From: Cyclina sinensis
Lineage: Eukaryota > Mollusca > Bivalvia > Venerida > Veneridae
Length of the DNA: 64,000 nucleotides
Assembly: GCA_012932295.1 (NCBI GenBank)
Contig: JAAONU010000014.1
Coordinates: 15,689,039-15,753,038 of the forward strand
Direction: 5' to 3'
Part shown: positions 49,201 to 62,557 of the stretch, piece after piece
Layout of the letters: every line of letters begins with the position of its first letter
Numbering within the stretch: position 1 is the stretch's first letter
The notes under the pieces: generated by a model
Told to the model about the DNA's origin: nothing
Database searches by the model: none
What the model saw: only the letters and a program-made list of their open reading frames with translations
Program-made: the position numbers and the translations under genes

Positions 49201-51866
49201 TAGCTTCAGCTTGCATGTTTGTCCAAGGGTAAAAGTGAATATTTGCATAAGCCTGTACCAGTAAAACTGTTAACTGGTACCATAAAAAAAGACCGGTTCT
49301 TCCTTAGATACATATTTGGTTCGATTAAGTATACTATATCGAGAGAGGCGTTTCTGAGGTATCTCCAGAGTGGTGTGTTTCTAAGTATGAAAAAGGTCAC
49401 GGAGGGAGCTAAACGAAAATTGATATAAATAATATCTTCTTATCTAATATTTTAAAACCGTTACATGTAACTTGTTTCAAAGTCTCTAAAATATTAACCC
49501 TTAACCTGCTGGAACCAAAAGTGATAAGCCTTTGCCACCAGTATAGAGCCAGGCCAGCCTGCACATCCGTGCAGTACTGACCAGGCTCTATACTGTTGGT
49601 AGCTCCATTTTTGTATTTTGATACTGAAATCCCTTAAACTTGAATGGACTGTTCAAAATTCAAAGCTGGGCAAATACATTACAAAATTTCAGCATGTTCA
49701 GGGTTAAAAAGCTTCATTGTCTTATTCACTTTAGCATGAAGATTTATCGACAATAAATAAACAGACATCTATTGAGCATTTATTTGAACTATAGATTTAG
49801 TAGCGAGCCAATAATTCATCACCATAAATAATCAAACAACATGAAGTTCTAATTCAATGACTTAACTGTTACCATTGTTATTATCAACAATAGTATTATC
49901 ATTGTTATATTTAAAACATCAAATGTACCCACAAATCGTTAGATGACAAACTTTTATGAGTGGTTTCAGACTACCAGTAAATATATTCTGTATTAACTTG
50001 TTGATGCAAGCAGATTTCTTAAACTGATCACAACTGAGACCACGCTGATGCTGCTAGCAAGCATTTTTGAACAGACATCCCAATAGCATACCTTACAGGT
50101 ATCAGATCTGTAGTTTGACTAAAATACACGGGTGGATCCAGGATTTCAGGTTAGGGGAGGGGGGAACTATTTCGGTCGAATTTGGGTCCGTTTTCTACAG
50201 TGTCACAGTCCGTAATAAATATACACTATGCACTATGCAAAATGCAAGCTGAATAAGTCAAAATGATAGATCAGTGCTATATATTATACCAGAGCCAGTG
50301 AGCATCGGAATTGAACGATATTTAATTTTCGTTTGTCTACAATGACGGTTATGGTCCGAGAATTTTAGGGGTAACGCCTCGCTCTCGATCCACTAGTGAT
50401 ACATGTATATACAATGGGTCGCTAATAATCTAGTGACACACGTACCGTAACAAATTACTCATACCAGGCTTTCGAGACCAGAACAAGCTGAAACATGACT
50501 GCCTATGCCAAGGTTGCTGGTAGAAGGGGAGCGGGCGTTTTAGACTATCGACTTGACATGTAACCGCTTATCTGGAGGGCAATCAAGTGCTTAACAAGTA
50601 GACAAGTGCAAATAAGAACGGATAATTTTCGTCCAAGACACATAACTCGTGTTTCAGACATTAAACGAATCTTACCTTTGTTTTCAAATTAGCCTTAAAT
50701 CTTTTGAAATAGTACCACATGTCTTGTTGCTTGGCATCCACCAGTTGTGTGTATTTCCTTTCAGCCTCGTAACCATAACTATGCATTGTTTTGTCTTGCT
50801 GGAGTAAGGCTATACTTGGAGTCTGCAAGAATATATCAAAACGATTTAAAGTATTTATTAATATTTCATATTCATGATTTAAGTCTGTATAGAATTTGAT
50901 ATGTACAAGTATGTATGGAAAATGTTAAACTTTTATTTGATTGTCAATACTCGCTCTGTGCACACAGATAATAACGCATATATCCATTTTTAAACAAAAA
51001 CGTTTCTTTTATGTTTTACAATATAACTGGAACGTTCACATAATTTATTTATCTGGGTAGTCAAGGTCTTAAAACAAATATTGCAAATTTTCAGCGGTCG
51101 ATTGCATAACGCGGTCGAAAGTGTACGTCTGACGTATAAAATTCAAATTTATACACAGTTTCAGTGCTTGTTCAAAATGTACGTGTAAACGTTTTCAGAA
51201 TATTTACACCCGACGTATCACATTCAGTTTCAAACAGTTTCAGAACTGCTTTCGCCCGATGTATTACATTCTGTTTCAAACAGTTTTAGAACTGCTTACA
51301 CCCGGCGTGTCACACTCGGTTTCAAACATTTTCAGTATACTATACACCCGGCGTGTCACATTCAGTTCCCAACATTTTCAGAACTGCTTACACCCGGCGT
51401 ATCACACTCAGTTTCAAACGGTTTCAGAACTGCTTTCGCCCGACGTATTACATTCTGTTTCAAACAGTTTTAGAACTGCTAACACCCGACGTATCACATT
51501 TATTTTTACACAGTCGTAGACATAAGACTTCTTATGCGCTTTGACCCAAGTACTGAAAGTTTACTTTATACTGTAAAAAACAGTTACAGCAAGACTTTTT
51601 TACTGCTGTTACGGAAAAAAGATGATCCAAGCGATGTTTGGCGTTTTCAGGGATAAACCTCGTACATGTACTTTTATTAAGAAAATGCGGTGACATAAGA
51701 AACAAGAACATACAAGGCTTACCTTATAGGTGTGTAGATTTGCATGTCCAGACATCCATTCCTCATTATGATGGATATTTAACATATTATCGTCATATTC
51801 TTTCTTAGATGAGTAGGCATACCCCGTGTAGGCGGAGCCTATATCCATACACACTACTAACTCCAT
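46279..51866 (-). CDS. Divergent HSPA12-like protein, copy D
   Basis: Exons, in transcript order: 51723..51866, 50676..50822, 47963..48196, 47516..47657, 46279..47219. Phases match and the 535-residue frame is open. The start MELVVCMDIG is supported by in-frame TAA TAG just upstream; an acceptor 'cttttccag' about 45 bp upstream suggests a 5'UTR intron. The Hsp70-type fold is recognisable from order and spacing, the SGGTRVD motif (250-256) and VGGFIES (385-391). The nucleotide loops differ from copy B: phosphate-1 is DIGSAYTG (8-15) instead of DFGTTYSG, and phosphate-2 is NLGGTGID (220-227) instead of DAGGGTVD, so the Asp and the GGGT run are lost. ATP hydrolysis may be weak or absent (inference). 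It lacks the separate short first coding exon of the tandem copies, so it is an older paralogue. Its N-terminal exon is short (48 residues). Confidence 0.88.
48200..49490. other. Intron of HSPA12-like copy D, no gene inside
   Basis: Short reading frames occur on both strands (for example near 48,461-48,673 and 49,219-49,428), but none shows a motif or conserved splice sites. A B-box-like 'gggttcgaatccta' near 49,189-49,202 suggests a SINE fragment. Confidence 0.5.
49494..49707. mobile_element. 214-bp MITE-like element with terminal inverted repeats
   Basis: The left end ttaacccttaacctgctgg pairs with the reverse complement of the right end (ttaaccctgaacatgctg), about 16 of 18 bases matching. 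The interior contains 'agcctgcacatccgtgcagt' and a second arm 'ccaggctctatactgttgg' that mirrors 'ccaccagtatagagccagg', so the core is itself a hairpin. It has no coding capacity. It sits in the intron of copy D between exons 50676..50822 and 47963..48196. The family is common in bivalves as far as I remember. Confidence 0.75.
51150..51520. repeat. About 46-bp minisatellite in intron 1 of copy D
   Basis: About eight units alternate 'cacccggcgtatcacattc' or 'cgcccgacgtattacattc' with 'agtttcaaacagtttcagaactgctt'. The units are GC-richer than the surroundings and keep CG dinucleotides (CCCGRCGTAT). Plus-strand reading frames here are by-products of the repeat. Confidence 0.92.
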
Positions 51867-52218
51867 TATATTCTATTACCATTTATCAAGTTTCACTTGA
51901 ATTCCTGGAAAAGAAACTTCTCTTCATTATATCGTTTAAAAAGATAAAGGCATTTTTTGGTTGAAGATGGCCAAAATCCCTGATGGGCAAGATAAATTCT
52001 TTAAACAAAGTTTACGTTCAGGAACCATGTAAATACAATAAATAATAAGCACTTCTTTCTCTTTTAAGAGATATAAATACCTTCTAGTAAAATTGTTCGA
52101 TAAACTTATGACTGGGAGAGTAATATTTTTTTTTTCAACTTAAATGAATGAGAGTTCAACTTTTTCCTCAACGAATATATACTTTTTTTCGCTAAGGATA
52201 CATACTGCTGTCGTTTGA

Positions 52219-52261
52219 GTGTTGTTGTTGTTGTTGTTGTTTTTTTTTTTTTTTTTTTTTC
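52219..52261. repeat. (TTG)n and poly(T) run
   Basis: Six TTG units followed by about 22 T, then pyrimidine-rich 'ccttccttcgttacttcc' DNA to about 52,410. The phenylalanine/leucine-rich reading frame over it is an artefact. Confidence 0.95.
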
Positions 52262-52419
52262 CACTAATAAAACTTCGATTAAGCTTTAATTATCTGTTTA
52301 TTCCTTCCACCGATCCTTCTATCTTTCGTTCATTCCTTCCTTCGTTACTTCCTTTCTTCGTTGGATTATTTATTTCTTTGTTCTCACTTCTTCTTTTTCA
52401 TTAATTAATTCGAATATTC

Positions 52420-54035
52420 TTTCAATCGCCCACACCATCGTTCTTTTTTCATTCTCTCTCAGGTTCGTTCGCTCATTTATTTATTTAAATCAGTCTTGTA
52501 TAAACGTAATTGCGTTTAACTGGCATTTTTTTTGATACCTTACAACTTCTTAATTATACAAAACCATTTAGTTTGTAGTACAAGAATGCGCTAGAACAGT
52601 AAAATGACTTGTTACTACAAATATAATGAACTCTGGTCAAACAAAATGCGCAAGAATCATAACTGAACATGGTATATCATGGTATATGATAAATGAGACA
52701 TTTGTAAAATAGATATTATTAAATAGTACTACACGTCCTAAAAATTTGAATTAAGGACGGGAGTCCCGTTCATTTATGGAGATATTAGTGTAAGCAAAAT
52801 TACGAAGTGCATTGTGTATAAATATGTGCATTGTAACATAAAATAAACTCCAATATTTGCCGAGTGGGTCGTTCCTTCCTTTTCTGTCGAATTCATACAG
52901 CTGTTTTATACCAAAGGTAAACCTTAACTGAGATAACAAATATGTTTTCAAGTGCAGTTCCAACAGAGACGTAGAATAGGATATACGGACCAAAATATCC
53001 TCGATTCAGTCATATGTCATCTGTTCGTAGTGACGGAAAGAAAATGCATGTCTGTTGTTAGAAATAAGAACTGCCATAAACCAGTTATGTATATTAACTA
53101 GATAATTTTCTTACAAACTATGCGTTTGAACATTAAGTCATGGTTGTTTGAATTAAAACGGAAGTAAGAATTTTCACCAGCAGAGTTTTCCACGCTATTG
53201 AAATGATAATTGTTAAATATTTTGCTTTCAAAAAGAAACGAAATTCATGTATTCATTTTTCATAAGATTTATATTTATATAGTATTTAATATTTAAACAT
53301 ATTTTTGATAATGAGACACAATTACTACCTCGAAATAAAACTGAAATTTAATTCAAGCGTTTGTTTATGAAAATCTTGAATTAATAAAAACGTTAAGTCT
53401 TTTTTTCTCCCAGAGACCCTTTACTTTACCAATAAATCAAACAAGCAGGATCTGAATAGAATGTATCGATGCTTATACATTTCCCAAATTCAATAGATAC
53501 ATTTTTAGAATATCATATTTCTACTCCGGTGAATGTTTACACGGCGACAATCCTGTTTCCGTGATTGATCGGATTCATAGGACGAGTCGTCATTGTTTTG
53601 TGACAACCTAAATATTCCCACTGAATGACTTTTCAGGCCAAACACGAGACCCTCTCAACTGCTTGCCAACTTCGATCTGAGATTAAAATCCGTTGCCCGT
53701 GACGTCAACAGTTTGCGGAGAATCAAGTCATTCATAAAAAGGCACAAATTGCTGCTTTAATAACATGACTTCCTGTGTATAAGACAAGACGGGTTTATTC
53801 ATCAATAGATGGCCGTCAAGTGACCTAACGGAGAGTATTGTTAGACTTTTTATGAGTAACGGGTAACGGGAATGAATAAGTGACAGTATTTCCAATTAAG
53901 ATTTGTTTAAAATGTAGAGCAAAATAAATAAGTATTCCAATGTAACACTTAATCTCTCTTCAAAATGACGGTTATTCGTGTAATATAATTTACTTTCTAT
54001 TGTAAAGTAACAACTGAAGCAGCTTGTCTGCCTTT
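52420..54035. other. Non-coding upstream region of copy D
   Basis: Possible 5'UTR and promoter of the minus-strand gene D lie here, but no TATA box or heat-shock element could be fixed by eye. No gene is seen. Confidence 0.4.
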
Positions 54036-54040
54036 CTACT

Positions 54041-54092
54041 GGCCGGCCTGGCTAACTATCGGTAGGGCATCGGATTGTCGATCCTCACCCTA
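54041..54092 (+). repeat. 5' fragment of the tRNA-derived SINE
   Basis: 'ggcctggctaactatcggtagggcatcggattgtcgatcc' (split by small changes) matches the tRNA-like head of the SINE at 42,671-42,937. The body is missing, so this is a truncated copy. Confidence 0.5.
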
Positions 54093-54099
54093 CACATTT

Positions 54100-57000
54100 C
54101 TTACCTTTAGTGCAAATATAACAAACTTCATTCTAAAAATTACACTGGTCCTTAGTTAACGCAAGCTCCAATGGAAATTCTTAAATATATATTCATAAGA
54201 CCAGTCGAGAAAAATGGTTGTATAAATTGTCACCATTTTTTGCAAGCATAAAAAGTACTCGAAACTTTAGTGACTCTTAGTTACTCTACTTTCCCAGATA
54301 CTAGTATCGAAGGTGTACTTAGTCATTAGTTGAAAATGAAACCAGAAATCTTGCAAGTAGCCTACATACGCTTCCTGGAAATTGGGTGCTTAACATCTAT
54401 TTAGCTGCAAAAAGTTAAGCGTACCATGCCACCTTTTCTTAACAGTAATCGTTTATTCTTGTAATTACTGATTCTTGTAAAAGTTCTGTACACTTGGATT
54501 GAACACACCAAAGCAATGCCGTTATTTGTTAGCGTTAATCCTATGGTGAAAGCCTGCAAGTTATACTAAGTTTTATTTTACGACGCTGTTAATACTTTCT
54601 TAACAAATTTAGTCATTTCCTTTCACAACACAAAGTAAAAGGCTCATACATTGCGAGGCATTCAAACCAGTTTGTTATAAGAGGTGCTTAGCCCTTTCCA
54701 TAGAAGATCTTAGTAAAAAAAACGGAATGATCTAGGGCATGTTCATATATATAAGTAAACGTGTTGTCAAAGAAATACAAATTATTTATGATATGAAAAA
54801 GGAATGTCATTGTATATAAATATGTGGTTAGTAAATTTATGAACTTAGCAGTTCTTGTTTTATTTCTAATATAATTCTTGTCTGACAAAAATCATCGAAA
54901 AAATGAATAAATACAGAATACGTAAAAGAATCACTTTATAAAAATGTCTCCGTGTCGAAACGAAATCGTCATTCCTAAATGATCTCTGAATAAGAAAAAT
55001 AGATGCTGAAATAAAAAAAATAGCCTACCTTTGTTATTAGATCCTGTTCGTTCATTATGATATAGTTAAACCTATTCCTCGCACGCGCAGTTTGTCGTCT
55101 GATTCAATTGACAAAACATAAACACTGTAACACTCCTTTCAAAAGGCGTTAGAAATCAACGTGCAATAATTGATTCTCCATTATCATCACTGACAATAGC
55201 TTCATTTATAAACAATCGAACCTTCTGTGAATTCCAGACTGGTAACAAAGCCGCACAGTTAAGTTTTGACACTGGAACTATATGTAATGTTTATTTTGTA
55301 TTGAATTTAACTTTTTACGCCACGATTTATTATGAGCAAAGACTGAGCGGCAATTGTATCGGCTAATAAATCCGATAACTGCTCTTTTTCTTCTTTATTT
55401 TTTACTAAATGCTTTCAAATCGGTTACGCCGAAACGTGTCTGTGAGTGGTAACAAAAATAATTTTAAAAGTTATTTGCTTACTGGTTGCCTAGCAACGCA
55501 GAAGAAAAAAATGGTAATGGTGTAATAGAATATAATAGTTATCAAATATGTACATATTTGGTATCAACTGTCATTACTTCTGAAATTTTTATATTTAAAA
55601 AAAGCCATAATTTAAACTTGCAATTGGTAAATCAAATGCTTGCATTAAATACATATAGCTGGTTCGATTGTAAGCTGGTTAGAATAAATAAATATGATGA
55701 CATGGAATATTGATAATAGGTGAAATCGGAACCCGAGCACACACATCTTATTTGCTTTACCCAGAATGTATTTTTTTTCTAGTTAATAATGAGAACATTA
55801 CCAGAGCAAAAAAAATCTTCGTTGGAAACCTGGGTGGTCAGATTTTACGTATTCAACGTAAAACCTTTAATTAATCAGTAATTTGATAACAAAGTAACGT
55901 AAGTCAGGTAATATTTATTTGCAATTCAGTAATCTTCTGGTTTATGGTTATGCGCAACCAAATGAGTGTATTTGGGAACCAGTCAATTCCGGAGCTACAA
56001 CCTGACGAAGCTGTCTGATTGGTTAAAAATGGAAATGTTGATCTGAAAATCGTTTTTACTTGAAAGCAATACATATATTGAAAAACAAAATAAAACAGGC
56101 TAAATGTAACGGACTCCTGTCATTTCAAAATAAACAGGAAGTTTTGATAGACTATACTTAAAATACTGAAAGTGACTTGGGTGATCTCCTTCGAGAAGGT
56201 TTGCCGGAAAAGTTGAATGGTCATGTTATGAAATATCTGGAAAAAAAAACCTGACCTCATGATTGCTTCTTTCTAGAAGTCAGTATAAGTACCATCTTCA
56301 AAAGCAAAAATAAATGAGATTTGGACTTGATGCTAAAAGGAAATACAGAATGATTTGATTTGGTTGTGTTTAACCTAATACAGCTTTGTTTCTGCAAGGT
56401 TTTACGTCATCAGTGATACCTCCAAATGTCTTACAACTTCCGGAGATAACCAACGTAGTGCGGTATTAAGGGGACAATTAACATGGGGAGAGGAGGGAGA
56501 ATTTTTTCAGATCTCTGAAAAAAAATATTAAAAAAGAAAATAGGAAAACAATAACAACATGAAGACCACATTTTCTTAATGGAGCGATAAATTTATTAAG
56601 ATGAAAAGCGCTGCAAAATCTAATCAAACATCAAACATACTGTATAGACATTTTTCGTACATGAAGTGATAATATTTATCTGGGTTCGGATTCCTCAGAA
56701 CTATATAATACGAATGAAGATGCTATAAGGTTGCAATTTTAAAAGCCTTTGTAATACCACTTGATTTAAATGCTTGTCTGTAACACTGAGCTTTAGTGCG
56801 GAAACATTGATTTCTCACCTTAATTACCATTAATCCCACATTGACACCCAAGCTGTCTGCAAGGCGAGAATATTCTAACAAAAGAACTAATACCGATCAA
56901 TATGGCGTCAGCATCCACAAACACTGGTTTACAATAGGGGAAATAATGATAAAAAAATCTTCAAGAAAAGCTAGGACTGGCGTATTTGTTATAAAAAGAT

Positions 57001-57770
57001 TCCCTGTAATGAAACTAGAAAGAGCGTCTTCTACAGGTTAATTTCGTTCAGTATCCATATTCTTCGAATCCTTTTAGCGCTTATTTCTTCGTGTCTAGGA
57101 CACATATTTGTTGTTTGTTTCCCCTATAGAATTTGTTACGCGTTTATTGAATGAAAAACAAATCGAAAGGAATTAACTGCCAGTAAAATGTACGTCTTTC
57201 AATAACAGAACATGGAAAATAGTGACGTCATGACTGCGGATTAAAGTAACACTCACGTTCTTATTTCGTAACTTCCATGGCTAAGGTGTTCCTACTGGTG
57301 ATTAGTACAAGAGATTTTGTATTCTTTGCTTTGATGTAATGATGCATGAACATGCTATCCTTACGTCAAAACCTTTGCATTTACACATACTCAAGACATG
57401 AGAGAACTGTTAGACTTAAAGATTGCACATGATGGTAAAACAGGGTGTGTTATTGCAGTAAATCGGTACTATACATTTTAATAGTTCACGCAAATATGGT
57501 TCCTTATCGAATATCAAAGAATTATTATCAAAGACGGATCCTGTGTTATACATTATACCGTAACGGCCGGAAGTAATACGAAAGGCTCTACCCAATTAGC
57601 TGATTACCGTATCGATGTGGTAACTTTATTGAAAAGATTTCTCCATAATGGTAAACTTTATTCTGAAGTTTCTTGATAAATCATATCCGTTCCAGTCATC
57701 GAATGATTAACATTTTCACAAACAAAATGGTTTTCATTCCTTTCAAGACGGATGACTAGGACCCAAGTTT
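54100..57770. other. Non-coding, nothing recognised
   Basis: AT-rich. On the minus strand 'atgaacgaacaggatc' followed by a good donor (gtaggc, about 55,027) could be a small upstream exon, but it does not join in frame to gene D and has no partner. Confidence 0.35.
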
Positions 57771-58960
57771 TTGTTTTAGGTCAGTAGGTCAAGGTCACGA
57801 TTACCTTCAAAAATGGTTTCCGCTTAAAGCGAACCGGATGAAATAAAACCATTTCCGTCGAATATTCAAAGCATATATTCAAAAACAAAAATGCTTTTGC
57901 ACTTTTTTGTTTAACATTTCATGTATTTGCAGTTAGTTAGTCACGCGGTATTTTTCTCGATTCTCTGTAAAGAAGTTTAAGATTGTGGGTCATTTTGTTC
58001 TAGAAAAGCCAGCAGATGCATTGGTCAAGTTATTAAAAACAATTTATGTGAAATCGATAGCATATTCGATGTCACATTACTGATTACATCAATTTCGATA
58101 CAAGTATGGATAACTAAACCTTACGTCTTCACTGTCCGTAAAATGCGACAATTTCTGATTGCCAAACGTTAACCAGAACTGTCTATATAATTTAAGCATA
58201 CAGCGTGTTTCCCACACTTTACACAACATAACGTATCACCTAGAGTTGTTTCCAAAGGACAGGATTGTCTTATTCTCCATCTTAGTTACAGAACGAGAGC
58301 AGTTGTCGGCTTTGCTCTGCTGAATGGCAACATAAAGAACATCGCTCAAGTACTCATAATAAAAGGTAATAAGAGATGTCAGAATGACATGTATGCCCCC
58401 AGCCCCCTCACCCTGACAGTTTGAGTTTGCAGGCTGTGTGTCAAATGTTACTCAACCCAATTTATTTGGCGGCAACAGTTTTCAAATTAGGGTGAGAATG
58501 ACTTTTGACTTACTGACCTTATAAACAGTAGTTTTCTAATCAATAAGGACAACCATTCTACGAGTGTTGAAGGCTCTGGGTCAAATGATACTCAAGTTAT
58601 TGAGTGAAAACGGTTTTCAAATAAAAGGCGATTTGGCTCCTTGGTTTCAGAGATGTCGTTTGAATGAAAAGTTGACCATGGACGGACAGACGACGGACAA
58701 AGACCGATCAGAAAAGCTCATCCGAGCACTTTGTGTGCAGGTGAGCTAAAAACAATATGGGTCTTCTACTCAATAAGGGCAACCACCCTTAGAAGTTTAA
58801 AGGCTGTGGATCAAATGGCCTGAATTACTGAGCAGACATTGTTTTCAAATTCAAGGTGACAGTGACCTTGAGCTTTCATCTACTGACCCCAAAAACAATT
58901 GGGGTCTTCTACTCAATAAGGGCAACAATCCTATAAAGTTTAATAATGGATGAGTTTTTG
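57770..58960. repeat. Degenerate AAGGTCA-type repeat array
   Basis: Diverged units contain 'ctcaataagggcaacca' (near 58,544, 58,771 and 58,916), 'gttttcaaat..aggtgacagtgacctt' and 'tactgacc'. Spacing is about 145-230 bp. Resembles the arrays at the window start and in intron 5 of copy B. A 61-codon frame inside is not a gene. Confidence 0.65.
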
Positions 58961-58969
58961 AACGGAAAC

Positions 58970-60830
58970 AATATAGTCTACCAATCGACTGTCATCTGCT
59001 TAACAAAATACATCCTGTTCTTGGAATGAGGGCATAATAACTCTTTACCTTTTTCATGATTTAACTAAGCCCGGCTATACATATATAAAGTTTAATATAA
59101 GCTGTTATTATTATATTTCTAATTTGCAAGTAACACACGTGTTGAATGACCTCAGGTGGATTATCCCTAGTGAGACTTTAAATGAATAACCATTATCACA
59201 TACTACACTGCATGTGCGCTATCTATAAGCAAAATAACATTCCAGGTAAAATCATCTCTTCCTCTCTCACTTAGAGGAAAGCTAAAATTGTAAATTGTGT
59301 CTATCATCCCCCTCTTACAGGTCCAGGATGGTAACATCACAGAAAAACACCATATTAACAACTTCAAAAGATGTTAGAATTTTTTACAGTTTGTAACATT
59401 GACTTATAAATCATTGGACAAACTTTAGTACCTGCGGGCTTACCTTGTGTGTAGGTCCTAAAAATGAACAGATTTGAAAGGACCTGAAAGAGTAGTTGCT
59501 AGAAAGAGTCTAAAAAATATTGACTGACATAACAGTCAAGCTTAGAGATGTTTCTGTAAACATCTATATTTTGTAAGTATTAAAAGGCATTATCGAACAT
59601 AGCAACTTTTTGTGTTTGAAAAAAACACCAACAAAATTGAAATGACACAATCCAAGACAATATTGATTTTATTTCATTAAATAATACTTGTATCCATAAA
59701 GATAAACTCTGAATGAATTGAACAATTTATCTTGTGGCTAGTATTATTTCTATACTTCTATAAAATATCATTAAATCTTACTGAAATAATCCACAGTCTA
59801 TTTCTTTCAAAAATGACTGCATGTTTTACATGTAAATATATGGACAAGGTACTAGTAACTCATTTCAAAGAAAGAAATGTGATTGGTTTCTTTTCCGCTG
59901 TTGCTTTCCATGTTATTATGTGAAGTCTTCTTTCATTGAGGCGAGAAGCCACTTCTCTCAGTTTTCTCTGACAAGTTTAAATGCTGGCTGGTAATTAATT
60001 CTGTATATAGTGCAGGTAAACAGAACATCAATACATGTTATTCATGAAAATGTTCTGACTCATTCTACATGCATTTCAAGAATAAGGTTTATCTGACTGG
60101 TTTTAGTATTTGTTGAATGACTCAGTTTCAAAGTGAGTCTTACTAAACAGTGGCTGTTCACAGCAGTTCATGGACTCATTATCTCCAATAAATCTTGCTA
60201 TTCTCATGGTTGTCACTGACTTCTGCAACTTGTTATTCCACTGGGCAGTTTACAGCGCTAAAAGATTACTCAAAGTTGTGAGTGATACCTACACAATGGG
60301 CCTTGAGAAAGTTTTAAGTATCATTAAGAAAATTTCATACCTAAAAAGCCAAGAGTCCTTAAATTTGATTAATAATCAATGCAATTTTCTCACCAAAGGA
60401 ATCAATATCATTCTCAAATTCTAAGCAACATGAAAAAAGGTTGTGTAAGCATGGAACATGATATCTTTTTTCCTTATGGCAGAATACTGATTAGGAAGAT
60501 CCTTCTAAGCCAGCCCTCCTTTAGAATCTCTAGGATCGCAGCTTTAACAGTTCACACTAATCTCACAGCTGTCTTCAATGCACCGGATTAGCACTTTAAT
60601 GTAAACTGACATTAGCTGGCTGATACCACTAGCAGTTTGCCATCTTATCACCATCCCTCATTCATGAGACTGAAAAAGAATAACTATTCATAACATACAT
60701 GGTTCCTCAAAAACATCCTACACAATGTTACAAAAGAGAGCTTTGAAAGTTATTTCATTAAATAATGGTAAATCTAATTCTGATATGACATTTTCTAAAC
60801 CAGTAACTTAATGACTATGTCTTTAAATGT
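58970..60830. other. Non-coding, nothing recognised
   Basis: Short plus-strand reading frames near 59,732-59,923 and 60,170-60,591 lack motifs or splice context. Confidence 0.45.
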
Positions 60831-60834
60831 CAAG

Positions 60835-61600
60835 ATCTCATCACAGGAAACATCGACCCTGACCCTGACACATAATAGGAAACATCTACCCTGACCCTGC
60901 CTCATCACAGGAAACATCAACCCTGACTCTGACATCGACTCTGACCCTGCCTTATTACAGGAAACATTGACCCTGACCATGCCTCATCATAGAAAACATC
61001 TTTCCTGAGTATCATGTCTCATGACAGAAAACATCGACCCTGACCCTGCCTCATCATAGAAAACATCTTTCCTGAGTCCCATGTCTCATGACAGAAAACA
61101 TCGACCCTGACCCTGCCTCATCAAAGAAAACATCCACCCTGACCCTGCCTCATCACAGAAACATCCACCCTGACCCTGTCTCATCACAGAAAACATTGAC
61201 CCTGACAATGCCTCATCACAGAAAACATCGACCCTGAACCTGCCTCATCACACAAAACATTGACCCTGACCTTCCTCATCACAGGAAACATCGACCCTGA
61301 CCCTGCCTCATCATAGGAAACATTTACCCTGACCCTGCATCATCACAGAAAACATCGACCCTGAACCTGACTTATCAAAGGACATATCAACCCTGACCCT
61401 GCCTCATCACAGAAAACATCGACCCTGACCCTGCCTCATCACAGAAAACATCGACCCTGACCCTGCCTCATCACAGGAAACATCTACCCTGACCCTACCT
61501 TATCACAAGAAACATCTACCCTGACCCTGCCTCATCACAGGAAACATCGACACTGACCCTGTCACATTACAGGGAACAGGTACCCTGACACTGCCTGGTT
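60835..61600. repeat. 32-bp minisatellite, about 24 units
   Basis: The unit is 'catcgaccctgaccctgc' plus 'ctcatcacagaaaa', with minor variants; units near 61,000-61,090 differ more. It lies about 1 kb past the 3' end of the minus-strand gene at the right edge. Confidence 0.95.
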
Positions 61601-61769
61601 ACTTGAACTTTTTATATTCATTACCTTAAGATGTCCATAGTACTGTTAACTGCTAAAAAATGTGTATTCAGCTTAGAAGAGATATTGCTTTATTCTATGT
61701 TAAACATCAAGGAAAACTAGAGATTTTTTTGAGTTATTTACCATGAAGAACACTCAATTACAAAGAAGA

Positions 61770-62330
61770 CTCAGTGGTAATGGAGATATGGCTAAATGTA
61801 TTCAAATGTGAACAAATCAATGGCCACAACTTTGCTAAAAATTTGACCAGTATAAGCAAATGTGTAACTATACTTGCTAATGATCAATGCGGAGAAATTT
61901 TGTCAAAATCTTACTAGCAGTTATGGAGATATGGCCAAATGTATTCAAATTTGGACAAATCCAGCGCTGTAACTTACACCAAAAATCATCAGACCTGAAC
62001 ATGACGAAAATATGCATAACTACACTCTCTTATAATCATTCTTCAGAAGTTTCCTCAAAATCTGATGAGCAGTTATGGAGATATGACTAAAATTTAGGGC
62101 CACAATTCCATTAAAAATCAATTGACCAGAACACATCATTCACACACGTAATTACACTTGCTTATGATCATGCCTGTTAAGTTTTATCAAAAACTGACAA
62201 GTAGTTATGGAGATAGGCCCATATGTGTTAAAATTTGGACAAATCAAGACCTGTAACTTCGTTGAAAAGCACTGAACTGGAACATGCCAATCATATGCTC
62301 AACTAGACTTGGTACCAAAAAAATCGTAGC
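61770..62330. repeat. Degenerate tandem repeat of about 130-150 bp
   Basis: 'agttatggagatatgg' recurs near 61,777, 61,919, 62,071 and 62,203, each followed by 'aaat..ggacaaatc' and 'gtaacttc' type blocks. Four diverged units, non-coding. Confidence 0.8.
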
Positions 62331-62557
62331 AAGTTCCATTGAAATCAGACAAGTGGTTATTGAGAAGAAGCACAGAGGAGGAGGGCGGGGGACATAAATA
62401 CACAAAGTTTGTAAAAAAAACTGTACAGTTTCTGGGAGACATACAAAATCTTGGGTGGGGGAATGATCCATTGTCTGCAAACCTCATTACCTAAACTTAG
62501 GTCTTTTCTGTCCTGGCAATCTATCATTTACATGATCTACTCACCAGTCAATTAATG

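Noticed and set aside
51259..51544. Plus-strand frames of 63-86 codons
   Set aside because: Made of the 46-bp intronic minisatellite, antisense to gene D intron 1.
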